A DNA stretch of 64,000 nucleotides from Streptomyces sp. NBC_01485. Lineage in GTDB: Bacteria; Actinomycetota; Actinomycetes; Streptomycetales; Streptomycetaceae. A program made the translations under genes and the position numbers. The DNA lies in assembly GCF_036227125.1 (NCBI RefSeq), contig NZ_CP109435.1, positions 7,068,001 to 7,132,000 on the forward strand, given 5' to 3'. Position 1 is the stretch's first letter. Each line of letters starts with the position of its first letter. Below, piece by piece: positions 43,170 to 52,217 of this stretch. The notes under the pieces are model-generated. The model was not told the origin of the DNA, made no database searches, and was given only the letters and a program-made list of their open reading frames with translations.

Positions 43170-44093
43170 ATGGATCTTCGCATCTTCACCGAGCCCCAGC
43201 AGGGGGCGACCTACGACACCCTCCTCACCGTGGCCAAGGCCACCGAGGACCTCGGATTCGACGCATTTTTCCGGTCGGACCACTACCTGAAGATGGGTGA
43301 CGTGAGCGGCCTTCCGGGCCCCACGGACGCCTGGATCACCCTCGCCGGACTCGCCCGCGAGACCAAGCGCATCCGCCTCGGCACGCTGATGACCGCCGGC
43401 ACCTTCCGGCTGCCCGGCGTCCTCGCCGTCCAGGTCGCGCAGGTGGACCAGATGTCCGGCGGGCGCGTCGAACTCGGCCTGGGCGCGGGCTGGTTCGAGG
43501 AGGAGCACACGGCGTACGGCATCCCCTTCCCGAAGGAGAAGATCGGCCGCCTGGAGGAGCAGCTCGAGATCGTCACGGGCCTGTGGGCCACGGAGCTCGG
43601 CAAGACCTTCGACTTCCACGGCACGTACTACGACCTCACCGACTCGCCCGCGCTGCCCAAGCCCGCGCAGCCGAAGATCCCGATACTGATCGGCGGCACC
43701 GGCGCGACCCGCACCCCGCGGCTGGCCGCCCGGTTCGCCGACGAGTTCAACATGCCGTTCGGCTCGGTAGAGGACAGCGAGCGGCGGTTCGGCCGGGTAC
43801 GGGCCGCCGCGGCGGAGATCGGCCGCGAGGCCGACGCGATCACCTTCTCCAACGCCCTCGTCGTCTGCGTCGGCAAGGACGACCAGGAGCTCGCCCGGCG
43901 CGCCGCCGCGATCGGCCGCGAGGTCGAGGAGCTCAAGGCCAACGGGCTGGCCGGTTCCCCGGCCGAGGTCGTCGACAAGATCGGCCGCTACGCCGAGGTC
44001 GGCTCCCGGCGGATGTACCTCCAGCTCCTCGACCTGCACGACCTGGACCACCTGGAACTGATCTCCGCCCAGGTGCAGGCGCAACTGTCGTAG
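43170..44093 (+). CDS. LLM-class F420-dependent oxidoreductase
   Basis: A 307-aa luciferase-like monooxygenase-fold enzyme of the kind that uses F420 (TIGR03560-like). It shows MDLRIFTEP, FFRSDHYLKMG, RIRLGTLMTAGTFR and the loop LGLGAGWFEEEH. A GGATGGAGG site precedes ATG 43170. The substrate is unknown. The gene stands apart from the 61-aa peptide gene, which points the other way 245 bp upstream. Confidence 0.88.
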   Translation: MDLRIFTEPQQGATYDTLLTVAKATEDLGFDAFFRSDHYLKMGDVSGLPGPTDAWITLAGLARETKRIRLGTLMTAGTFRLPGVLAVQVAQVDQMSGGRVELGLGAGWFEEEHTAYGIPFPKEKIGRLEEQLEIVTGLWATELGKTFDFHGTYYDLTDSPALPKPAQPKIPILIGGTGATRTPRLAARFADEFNMPFGSVEDSERRFGRVRAAAAEIGREADAITFSNALVVCVGKDDQELARRAAAIGREVEELKANGLAGSPAEVVDKIGRYAEVGSRRMYLQLLDLHDLDHLELISAQVQAQLS

Positions 44094-44162
44094 GTCTGGG
44101 GGTGGAGGTGGAGGTGGGGGTAGGCGTAGGCGACGGGCGGCGAGCGTGCGAGCGCCGGCCTG

Positions 44163-44321
44163 ATGTGGCGCAACACCACCGGCTCCGGCACCACGGTCGA
44201 CGTCCCGTACGTCCGAGTGCGCGCCAGGCCCGGCGCCGCCCCGGTGACGGTGACCCCTCACCTGGACCTCGGCACCACCGGAAAGCTGGGCGTCAGCGCG
44301 TGGCGCAGCGCGGCGGAGTGA
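44163..44321 (+). CDS. Possible 52-aa ORF or gene remnant
   Basis: Between the oxidoreductase and hen1 a frame reads MWRNTTGSGTTVDVPYVRVR, then VTVTPHLDLGTTGKLGVSAW and RSAAE. The residues look protein-like (beta-rich, low Arg) rather than shadow sequence, but no ribosome site is evident. It may be the tail of a lost gene. The rest of this 386-bp gap holds G-rich simple sequence (GGTGGAGGTGGAGGTGG near 44101). Confidence 0.3.
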   Translation: MWRNTTGSGTTVDVPYVRVRARPGAAPVTVTPHLDLGTTGKLGVSAWRSAAE

Positions 44322-44479
44322 GCGGAGCAGCCCTTACTCGCATCTGACCAGGGCAGAAGGCTGCCGGCCGGTGTGAAAATTGGCGGGTACCGCCGGACCG
44401 TTCTCTGTACGTTGTAGGGGCGCGTGAGCGCACGACCAGCGCTTCCGCACCCCATCCGAACCCTTCCGAGGCACCCACC

Positions 44480-46009
44480 GTGTTCCTGACGATCAGCACC
44501 ACCGGCACCCCCGAGCGCCCCGCCACCGATCTGGGCTTCCTGCTGCACAAGCACCCGGACAAATCGCAGGCGTTCTCCACCTCCTACGGCAAGGCCCATG
44601 TCCTCTACCCCGAGGCCGATGCCGAGCGCTGCACGGCGGCGCTGCTGCTGGAGGTGGACGCCGTTGCGCTGGTCCGGCGCGGCAAGGGCAAGGGGCGCGG
44701 CGGCGCCCCCGACGCGGCCCTCGCCCAGTACGTCAACGACCGCCCGTACGCGGCCTCTTCGCTGCTCGCGGTCGCGCTGAGCGGCGTGTTCTCCAGCGCG
44801 ATGCGCGGGGTGTGCGCCGCGCGGCCAGAACTCCCGGCGCAGACACGGCCGTTGCGGGTCGAGGTGCCCGCGCTGCCGGCCCGCGGCGGCCCCGACCTCG
44901 TCCGCGGCCTCTTCGAGCCGCTCGGCTGGACGGTCGATGCCGAACCGATCGCCCTCGACAAGGAGTTCCCGGCCTGGGGCGACTCGCGGTACGTCCGCCT
45001 CGTCCTGGAGTCGGAGACGCTCACCGTCGCCGAGGCCCTGCGTCACCTGTACGTCCTGCTGCCGGTCCTCGACGACGCCAAGCACTACTGGGTTTCCTCC
45101 GACGAGGTCGACAAGCTGCTGCGCGCAGGTGAGGGCTGGCTGCCCGGCCACCCCCAGCAGAAACTGATCACCAGCCGTTACCTGTCCCGTCGTTGGTCGC
45201 TGACCCGGGAGGCGATGGAGCGGCTGGAGCTGGTCCGGCTCGCCGAGGCCGACGACAGCGAGGTCGAGGAGATCGACAACGCCGTCGAGGCGGAGGCCGA
45301 GACGGAGGAGCGTCCGACCCCGCTGGCCGTGCTGCGCCGCGAGGCGATCGTCACGGCACTGACGGCGTCCGGGGCCGCCCGGGTCCTCGATCTCGGCTGC
45401 GGCCAGGGCCAGTTGGTGCAGGCGCTGCTGAAGGACCCGCGGTTCACCGAGATCGTCGGTGTCGACGTGTCGATGCGCGCGCTCACCATCGCCTCCCGCC
45501 GGCTGAAGCTGGACCGCATGGGCGAGCGGCAGGCCTCGCGCGTCCAGCTCTTCCAGGGCTCGCTCGCCTACACCGACGCCCGCCTCAAGGGCTACGACGC
45601 CGCCGTGCTCAGCGAGGTGATCGAACACCTCGACCTGCCGAGGCTGCCCGCCCTGGAGTACGCGGTGTTCGGCGCGGCCCGCCCGCGCACGGTCCTGGTG
45701 ACCACCCCGAACGTCGAGTACAACGTCCGCTGGGAGACCCTCCCGGCCGGCCATGTCCGGCACGGCGACCACCGCTTCGAGTGGACCCGCGAGGAGTTCC
45801 GCACCTGGGCCGGCACGGTCGCCGAACGGCACGGGTACGACGTGGAGTTCGTCCCGGTCGGCCTGGACGACCCGGAGGTGGGACCGCCCACCCAGATGGC
45901 CGTTTTCGAGATCAGCACAGCAACCCGGCAGTCCACGACCGACAAGTCCACGAAGGACAAGTCGACGACCCGCAAGTCCACGAACGAGAAGGAGGCGAAG
46001 GCCGCATGA
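44480..46009 (+). CDS. hen1: RNA 3'-terminal 2'-O-methyltransferase Hen1
   Basis: Bacterial Hen1 methylates the 2'-OH at the 3' end of cut RNA before Pnkp seals it, making the repaired site resistant to recutting. The 509-aa protein has the N-terminal Hen1 domain (about 1-240, MFLTISTTG), a SAM motif VLDLGCGQGQLV at about 302-313, and the metal-binding Hen1 motif EVIEH (379-383), followed by HGDHRFEWT. The C-terminus is a Lys/Ser/Thr repeat tail (DKSTKDKSTTRKSTNEK). The GTG start is used. The pnkp ATG overlaps its stop (ATGA). Confidence 0.95.
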   Translation: MFLTISTTGTPERPATDLGFLLHKHPDKSQAFSTSYGKAHVLYPEADAERCTAALLLEVDAVALVRRGKGKGRGGAPDAALAQYVNDRPYAASSLLAVALSGVFSSAMRGVCAARPELPAQTRPLRVEVPALPARGGPDLVRGLFEPLGWTVDAEPIALDKEFPAWGDSRYVRLVLESETLTVAEALRHLYVLLPVLDDAKHYWVSSDEVDKLLRAGEGWLPGHPQQKLITSRYLSRRWSLTREAMERLELVRLAEADDSEVEEIDNAVEAEAETEERPTPLAVLRREAIVTALTASGAARVLDLGCGQGQLVQALLKDPRFTEIVGVDVSMRALTIASRRLKLDRMGERQASRVQLFQGSLAYTDARLKGYDAAVLSEVIEHLDLPRLPALEYAVFGAARPRTVLVTTPNVEYNVRWETLPAGHVRHGDHRFEWTREEFRTWAGTVAERHGYDVEFVPVGLDDPEVGPPTQMAVFEISTATRQSTTDKSTKDKSTTRKSTNEKEAKAA

Positions 46010-48564
46010 CTGAGACTCAGGTTTCCGAGAAGCAGGGACGTGTCCTGCCCGTCACCGACCTCTCCCTCGTGGTGCTGATCGGCGCGTCCGGGTCCGGCAA
46101 GTCCACCTTCGCCCGCCGCAACTTCAAGCCCACCGAGGTCATCTCCTCAGACTTCTGCCGCGGTCTGGTCTCCGACGACGAGAACGACCAGAGCGCGACG
46201 CGCGACGCCTTCGACGTCCTGCACTACATCGCGGGCAAGCGGCTCGCGGCCGGCCGCCGTACGGTCGTCGACGCGACCAGCGTGCAGCAGGACGCCCGCC
46301 GCCAACTGATCGACCTGGCCAAGCAGTACGACGTGCTGCCCATCGCCATCGTGCTGGACGTCCCGGAGGAGGTGTGCGCCGAACGCAACGCGGGCCGCGT
46401 CGACCGCGCCGACATGCCCCGCCGCGTCATCCAGCGCCACACCCGTGAACTGCGCCGCTCCCTGCGCCACTTGGAGCGGGAGGGTTTCCGCAAGGTGCAC
46501 GTCCTGCGGGGCGTCGAGGACGTCGAGAACGCCTCGATCGTCACCGAGAAGCGCTTCAACGACCTGACCCACCTCACCGGACCCTTCGACATCATCGGCG
46601 ACATCCACGGCTGCGCCCTCGAACTGGACTCCCTGCTGGGCAAGTTGGGCTACGCCGACGGCGTCCACCCGGAGGGCCGGCAGGCCGTCTTCGTCGGCGA
46701 CCTGGTCGACCGGGGCCCGGACAGCCCGGGTGTCCTGCGCCGCGTGATGACGATGGTCAAGTCGGGCAACGCCCTGTGCGTACCCGGCAACCACGAGAAC
46801 AAGTACGGCCGTCACCTGAAGGGCCGCAAGGTCCAGCACACCCACGGCCTGGCCGAGACCATCGAGCAGATGGAGACCGAGAGCGAGGAATTCCGTGCCG
46901 AGGTGCGGGAGTTCATCGACGGACTGGTCAGCCACTACGTCCTCGACGGCGGCAGGCTGGTGGTCTGTCACGCGGGTCTGCCGGAGAAGTACCACGGCCG
47001 CACCTCCGGCCGCGTCCGCTCGCACGCGCTCTACGGCGACACCACCGGCGAGACCGACGAGTTCGGCCTGCCGGTGCGCTACCCGTGGGCGGAGGACTAC
47101 CGGGGCCGGGCGGCCGTCGTCTACGGCCACACGCCCGTCCCGGACGCCACCTGGCTGAACAACACCATCTGCCTGGACACCGGCGCCGTCTTCGGCGGCA
47201 AGCTGACCGCGCTGCGCTGGCCGGAGCGCGAGCTGGTCGACGTCCCCGCGCAGCAGGTCTGGTACGAGCCGGCGAAGCCGCTGCGGTCGGAGGCGCCGGG
47301 CGGACACGACGGCCGCCCGCTGGCCCTGGCGGACGTCCACGGCCGGCGCGTCGTCGAGACCCGCTACGACGGCCAGAGCCGCGTCTCGATCCGCGAGGAG
47401 AACGCGGCCGCGGCCCTGGAGGTGATGAGCCGCTTCGCGGTCGACCCGCGCCTGCTGCCCTACCTCCCGCCGACGATGGCCCCCACGGCCACCTCGCACA
47501 TCGAGGGCTACCTCGAGCACCCGGCGGAGGCGTTCGCGCAGTTCGCGCGAGGCGGCGTCGCACAGGTGGTGTGCGAGGAGAAGCACATGGGCTCCAGGGC
47601 GGTGGCCCTGGTGTGCCGCGACGCGGAAACGGCGCGTAAGCGGTTCGGCGTGGACGGCCCCACCGGATCGCTCTACACCCGCACGGGCCGCCCGTTCTTC
47701 GACGACCAGGCGGTGACGGAGGAGATCCTCGGCCGGGTGCGGGCGGCGGTGGACGAGGCGGGCCTGTGGTCCGAACTGGACACGGACTGGCTCCTGTTGG
47801 ACGCCGAACTGATGCCGTGGTCGCTGAAGGCCACCGGCCTCCTGCGCTCGCAGTACGCGGCCGTGGGCGCCGCCTCCGGCGCCGTCTTCCCGGGCGCACT
47901 TGCAGCCTTGGAAGGCGCGGCGGCGCGCGGAGTCGACGTCGCGGACCTCCTCTCCCGCCAGCGTGAACGCGCCGCGGACGCGGCCGCGTTCAGGGACGCG
48001 TACCGCCGCTACTGCTGGACGACGGACGGACTGGACGGCGTCCGCCTGGCCCCGTTCCAGATCCTCGCGGTCCAGGGCCGCAGCCTCGCGGCCCTGCCCC
48101 ACGACGAGCAACTGTCGTTCCTCGACCGGCTGGTGGAGCACGACGGCACGGGCCTGCTCCAGACCACCCGCCGCCTGTACGTCGACACGGCCGACCCCGT
48201 GTCGGTCCGGGCGGGCGTCGACTGGTGGCTGGAGATGACGGGCCGGGGCGGCGAGGGCATGGTCGTCAAGCCGCTCGGCGCGCTGGCCCGCGACGGGGAA
48301 GGCCGCATGGTCCAGCCCGGTATCAAGTGCCGGGGCCGCGAGTACCTCCGGATCATCTACGGTCCGGACTACACCAGCCCCGACAACCTCACCCGCCTGC
48401 GCGGCCGTTTCCTCAACCACAAGCGGTCGCTGGCGATCCGCGAGTACGTGCTGGGCCTGGAGTCCCTGGACCGCCTGGCCGAGGGCGAACCCCTGTGGCG
48501 CGTCCACGAGGCGGTGTTCGGGGTGCTGGCCCTGGAGTCGGAGCCGGTGGACCCGCGACTGTGA
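46006..48564 (+). CDS. pnkp: Polynucleotide kinase-phosphatase/ligase Pnkp
   Basis: The 852-aa enzyme heals and seals broken RNA. An N-terminal 5'-kinase domain has the P-loop GASGSGKST (26-34). The binuclear metallophosphatase has GDIHGC (Asp199, His201), GDLVDRG and GNHE. The C-terminal ligase-like adenylyltransferase domain has EEKHMGSRA with Lys526 as the AMP-accepting residue and KPLGA and CRGREYLRIIYG motifs. It forms a heterotetramer with Hen1. The gene overlaps hen1 by four bases. Typical targets are tRNAs cut by ribotoxins. Confidence 0.95.
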   Translation: MTETQVSEKQGRVLPVTDLSLVVLIGASGSGKSTFARRNFKPTEVISSDFCRGLVSDDENDQSATRDAFDVLHYIAGKRLAAGRRTVVDATSVQQDARRQLIDLAKQYDVLPIAIVLDVPEEVCAERNAGRVDRADMPRRVIQRHTRELRRSLRHLEREGFRKVHVLRGVEDVENASIVTEKRFNDLTHLTGPFDIIGDIHGCALELDSLLGKLGYADGVHPEGRQAVFVGDLVDRGPDSPGVLRRVMTMVKSGNALCVPGNHENKYGRHLKGRKVQHTHGLAETIEQMETESEEFRAEVREFIDGLVSHYVLDGGRLVVCHAGLPEKYHGRTSGRVRSHALYGDTTGETDEFGLPVRYPWAEDYRGRAAVVYGHTPVPDATWLNNTICLDTGAVFGGKLTALRWPERELVDVPAQQVWYEPAKPLRSEAPGGHDGRPLALADVHGRRVVETRYDGQSRVSIREENAAAALEVMSRFAVDPRLLPYLPPTMAPTATSHIEGYLEHPAEAFAQFARGGVAQVVCEEKHMGSRAVALVCRDAETARKRFGVDGPTGSLYTRTGRPFFDDQAVTEEILGRVRAAVDEAGLWSELDTDWLLLDAELMPWSLKATGLLRSQYAAVGAASGAVFPGALAALEGAAARGVDVADLLSRQRERAADAAAFRDAYRRYCWTTDGLDGVRLAPFQILAVQGRSLAALPHDEQLSFLDRLVEHDGTGLLQTTRRLYVDTADPVSVRAGVDWWLEMTGRGGEGMVVKPLGALARDGEGRMVQPGIKCRGREYLRIIYGPDYTSPDNLTRLRGRFLNHKRSLAIREYVLGLESLDRLAEGEPLWRVHEAVFGVLALESEPVDPRL

Positions 48565-48640
48565 GCGGGCCGACGGCCTTCGACGCGACGGCGGAGGAGC
48601 TGTCGGCCTGACACGCGGGGGCAGCGGACGGCGCTGCGAC

Positions 48641-49549
48641 TCAACCGACGAGCCGCAGTGCCGTTCCCGCTCTCCCCACCCGCACCCGCTGTCCCCATGT
48701 CAGTTCCACCGCGTCGGATTCGATGCCGTCGCCGAAGGCGATGAGGCGTTCTGATTCGACGGTGAGGGTCAGGCGGGCGTCGGGGGTGAGTTCGCCTGCG
48801 ATCAGGGAGGTGCCGGTGGCGGGGGACGGCCAGGCCTCGCGTACGAACCACACCAGGCGGTCTTCCGTCGGGGCCGGCAGCCGCAGACCGTCGTCGCCGC
48901 CGGACCGTTCCTGCCATACCGAGCGGATCCAGCCGGTCGCCCCCGTGCCCGTGCCCACCAGCACCCCGGAAGAAGCCTGGGCCTCGACGGCACCCCCGTC
49001 GTCGTCGAGGCCCAGGCGGTAGCGGGCGGTCTGGTGGCCCGGGGCGCCGAGGTAGATCTCGTTGAGGGCCAGCAGTCGCTGTGTGTCGTCGGCGACCGCC
49101 TCGACCATGGTCAGGTCGGTTGTGCCGGTGCCGGGTGTGAGCACGGAGGGGAGGAGCGTACGCGCGTCCGCCGGGCGGTGGCGGACCAGGACGCCCGGGT
49201 TGCGGCCGGGGTCCGTGTCGATGCCCACCACCGGTTGCCCGGCAAGGTACTTGGCGGCGTTCGCCACCAGTCCGTCCTGGCCGACCACGACCACCACGTC
49301 CTCGGGTGCGAAGAGGAAGCGGTCCAAGTCCCTTCGTTCCACTCGTGTTTGACGCCATGTCAGGGGGACCGCAGCCGTCACCTCCGCCAGCGCCCGTCTT
49401 GTGCGGCGGTGGCGTTCGGCGATCTCCTCGATGTCGCGGCCCCGCGAGGAGAGGAAGAAGGCGGCCTGGCCGTGCGTGCCGTGCCGGGCCACCAACTCCT
49501 CGTACTCCGTGGTGCGGTGGACCAGCACGGCCCGCGGGGCGAGACTCAC
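48641..49549 (-). CDS. NAD-kinase-like protein
   Basis: A 302-aa protein with the NAD kinase/diacylglycerol kinase fold. The usual GGDG nucleotide motif reads GQDG here (VVVVVGQDGLVANAAKYL), and the second conserved loop reads SGVLVGTGTGATGW. Activity on NAD is therefore uncertain; it could bind rather than phosphorylate NAD(H). The GTG start overlaps the stop of the SPFH gene (GTGA). It converges on pnkp. Confidence 0.8.
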   Translation of the reverse strand: MSLAPRAVLVHRTTEYEELVARHGTHGQAAFFLSSRGRDIEEIAERHRRTRRALAEVTAAVPLTWRQTRVERRDLDRFLFAPEDVVVVVGQDGLVANAAKYLAGQPVVGIDTDPGRNPGVLVRHRPADARTLLPSVLTPGTGTTDLTMVEAVADDTQRLLALNEIYLGAPGHQTARYRLGLDDDGGAVEAQASSGVLVGTGTGATGWIRSVWQERSGGDDGLRLPAPTEDRLVWFVREAWPSPATGTSLIAGELTPDARLTLTVESERLIAFGDGIESDAVELTWGQRVRVGRAGTALRLVG

Positions 49550-50682
49550 TCCCGTTCCCCCGCGCCGAGCCTCGACAGGAGTCCGGTCAGGACGTCCGGC
49601 GAGATCGTCACGCTGTCGATGTGCGGCAGGTTCTCCGCGAGCCGTGTCCCGGTGAGGGCGTGCAGGGTCGCCACGTCGACGTCCCCGTGCACCCGCAGCC
49701 AGGCCGCCTGCGCCTGGGCCCGCGCCTCGCCGACCTCGCGCGCCGACTCCGCCTCGGCGCGGGCCAGTTGGACCACGCGGGCCGCTTCCGCCTCCGCGAG
49801 CCGGACCGTGCGCGACGCCTCCGCCAGGGTCAGCCGCTCCGAGCGCTGCGCCTCCGCCTCCGCCAGTTTCACCGAGCGGGCGGCCTCCGCCTCCGCGAGC
49901 CGTACGGTCCGTGTCGCCTCCGCTTCCGCCCGTACCTTGTCCGCTGCCGCGTTCTCCTCGGCCTCCCGGCGGGCGTTCGTACCGCGCTGCTCGACCAACT
50001 GCTCCTCGCGGCGGGCCAGTTCGATCTGGCTGGCGAGTTCGTTCTCGGCGATGGCGCGCTCCCGCTCGACGGCCACCGCGCGCCGCTCGTACGTCGCCCG
50101 GTCGGCCTCCTGCTGGATCTGCTCGCGCGCCGGGGTCCGCAGCGCGCGCTCCACCTCCGGCTCCGGGCGCAGCGCGACGACCCGGACGGCCACGATCTCG
50201 ATGCCCGTGGCCGGCAGCCGCGGCTCCGCCGCCAATCCCGCCGCGACGCGTTCCCGCACCGCCGTCACACCGTCCACCAGCGCCGACGACAGCGACGTAC
50301 GCGCGAGGACGTCCAGGGCGTGCTGCTGCGCCGTCTCCGTCAGCAGCGTGCCGAGCTGTTCCAGGGGCGCGCTGCGCCACACCCCGGTGTCCGGGTCGAC
50401 GGAGAAGTCGAGGCGGGCGGCCGCCACGGCCGGGTCGCTGATCCGGTAGGTCACCGTCGCCTGCACCGCCACGTCCTGGAAGTCGACCGTACGGGCGTGG
50501 AAGGTCATGGCCAACTCACGGTCGTCCACCGGCACTTCGGAGAGCGCGGCGCTCAGCGAGCGGAACCAGAAACTGAGCCCCGGCCCGTCGTGCACCAGCT
50601 TGCCCGAGCGGTGGTGGCGGACGTGTGCCGTGGGGGCGCCGCGCAGATGCCGCCAGCCCAGCCGCCGGGTGATGTCGGCCAT
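49546..50682 (-). CDS. SPFH/band 7 domain protein with AEA repeats
   Basis: A 378-aa protein with an SPFH domain at about 20-190 and a long coiled coil at about 195-330. The coil contains tandem units of an RLAEAEAAR type (for example TRTVRLAEAEAARSVKLAEA). SPFH proteins build oligomeric cages at membranes; this one lacks a clear transmembrane helix. It is coupled to an NAD-kinase-like gene. The gene starts after a GGGAGGG site, 135 bp from arcA, which runs the other way. Role unknown. Confidence 0.84.
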   Translation of the reverse strand: MADITRRLGWRHLRGAPTAHVRHHRSGKLVHDGPGLSFWFRSLSAALSEVPVDDRELAMTFHARTVDFQDVAVQATVTYRISDPAVAAARLDFSVDPDTGVWRSAPLEQLGTLLTETAQQHALDVLARTSLSSALVDGVTAVRERVAAGLAAEPRLPATGIEIVAVRVVALRPEPEVERALRTPAREQIQQEADRATYERRAVAVERERAIAENELASQIELARREEQLVEQRGTNARREAEENAAADKVRAEAEATRTVRLAEAEAARSVKLAEAEAQRSERLTLAEASRTVRLAEAEAARVVQLARAEAESAREVGEARAQAQAAWLRVHGDVDVATLHALTGTRLAENLPHIDSVTISPDVLTGLLSRLGAGERE

Positions 50683-50817
50683 GAGTGGTCCCTCCCGTTG
50701 TCGTCAGTGCGACGATAATCGGGAGAGCTGGTTGTCGTCAAGGGGACGAGAACAAAAGCGGGTGCGGAAACGGTCGGGCGGCGGGTGAAGACGGTCCCCG
50801 ATGGTCAGGATGGAGAC

Positions 50818-52041
50818 ATGGGATTCCATGTCGACTCCGAGACCGGGCGGCTGCGCCGCGTCATCCTGCACCGGCCGGATCTGGAGCTCAAAAGGCTCAC
50901 CCCCAGCAACAAGGACGCGCTGCTCTTCGATGACGTGCTGTGGGTGCGCCGGGCGCGCGCCGAACACGACGGGTTCGCCGACGTGCTGCGCGACCGCGGC
51001 GTCGCCGTCCACCTTTTCGGCGACCTGCTCACCGAGGCCCTGGCGCTCCCGGCGGCCAGAGCGCTCGTCCTGGACCGCGTCTTCGACGAGAAGGAGTACG
51101 GGGTGCTCGCCACCGACCACCTCCGCGCCGCCTTCGAGACCCTCCCCGCCCCGGAGCTGGCGGAGGCGCTCGTCGGCGGCATGACCAAGCGGGAGTTCCT
51201 CCAGGCGCATCCCGAGCCGACGTCCGTGCGCTTCCACGTCATGGACCTCGACGACTTCCTCCTCGACCCCCTCCCCAACCACCTCTTCACCCGCGACACC
51301 TCCGCCTGGATCTACGACGGCGTCGCCATCAACTCCATGCGCTGGCCGGCCCGGCAGCGCGAGACCGTCCACTTCGAGGCGATCTACCGGCACCACCCCC
51401 TCTTCCGCGGCGAGACGTTCCACGTCTGGTCCGAGGGGCAGGCCGACTATCCGTCCACCATCGAGGGCGGTGACGTCCTCGTCATCGGCAACGGCGCCGT
51501 GCTGATCGGCATGAGCGAGCGCACCACTCCGCAGGCCGTCGAGATGCTCGCGCACAAGCTGTTCGCCGCGGGCTCGGCCGAGACCATCGTGGCCCTCGAC
51601 ATGCCGAAGCGGCGCGCCTTCATGCACCTCGACACCGTGATGACCATGGTCGACGGCGACGTCTTCACCCAGTACGCGGGCCTCGGCATGCTGCGGTCGT
51701 ACACCATCGAACCGGGCGTCGGCGAGAAGGAACTCAAGGTCACCGACCACCCCCCGGAGCACATGCACCGCGCGATCGCCGCCGCCCTCGGCCTCAGCGA
51801 GATCCGCGTCCTCACCGCCACCCAGGACGTCCACGCCGCCGAACGCGAGCAGTGGGACGACGGCTGCAACGTCCTCGCCGTGGAGCCCGGCGTCGTCGTC
51901 GCCTACGAGCGCAACGTCACCACCAACACCCACCTGCGCAAACAGGGCATCGAGGTGATCGAGATCCCCGGCAGCGAGCTGGGCCGGGGGAGGGGTGGAC
52001 CGCGCTGCATGAGCTGCCCGGTCGAGCGGGCGGCCGTATAG
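50818..52041 (+). CDS. arcA: Arginine deiminase
   Basis: Hydrolyses L-arginine to citrulline and ammonia, the first step of the arginine deiminase pathway. The 407-aa protein has LFTRDTSAWI, the His motif in FMHLDTVMTMVDGD, and the catalytic Cys397 in GRGGPRCMSCP at the C-terminus. ATG 50818 gives MGFHVDSETGRLRRVILHRP, the family start; GTG 50785 is an alternative. An ornithine carbamoyltransferase gene follows 176 bp later. No carbamate kinase or arcD antiporter is present here. Confidence 0.95.
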   Translation: MGFHVDSETGRLRRVILHRPDLELKRLTPSNKDALLFDDVLWVRRARAEHDGFADVLRDRGVAVHLFGDLLTEALALPAARALVLDRVFDEKEYGVLATDHLRAAFETLPAPELAEALVGGMTKREFLQAHPEPTSVRFHVMDLDDFLLDPLPNHLFTRDTSAWIYDGVAINSMRWPARQRETVHFEAIYRHHPLFRGETFHVWSEGQADYPSTIEGGDVLVIGNGAVLIGMSERTTPQAVEMLAHKLFAAGSAETIVALDMPKRRAFMHLDTVMTMVDGDVFTQYAGLGMLRSYTIEPGVGEKELKVTDHPPEHMHRAIAAALGLSEIRVLTATQDVHAAEREQWDDGCNVLAVEPGVVVAYERNVTTNTHLRKQGIEVIEIPGSELGRGRGGPRCMSCPVERAAV

Positions 52042-52130
52042 GACCGCCGCATGGAGTGCTGGATGAGGCGCTGTGTGGAGCGCCGTATGGGGGCGCCGCA
52101 TGGGGTGCCGATTGGAACGCCCCAGGGGGC

Positions 52131-52158
52131 TGTATATAAATGCTGGTCATCGTATAGA
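52131..52158 (+). promoter_or_regulatory. AT-rich promoter or operator before argF
   Basis: TGTATATAAATGCTGG...CGTATAGA is a sharply AT-rich patch in GC-rich DNA, 60 bp before the argF start. TATAGA (52153-52158) could be a -10, and TGTATA a weak -35 with 16-bp spacing. ArgR boxes are similarly AT-rich, but no clean dyad was found. Just upstream are three imperfect GCCGCATGG units (52045-52110). Confidence 0.45.
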
Positions 52159-52217
52159 CTTCCATGGTCCCGCATCATCCTGGTCCTGTCCTGTTCTCGT
52201 ACCTCTGGAGCGCCCCC

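Noticed and set aside
46147..48507. A 786-aa open frame antisense to pnkp
   Set aside because: It mirrors pnkp, which carries all three catalytic domains. The antisense product is low-complexity and lacks a start signal.
49700..49950. DNA repeat in the SPFH gene as a mobile repeat
   Set aside because: The repetition is the codon-level result of the AEA coiled-coil units in the protein, not an inserted element.
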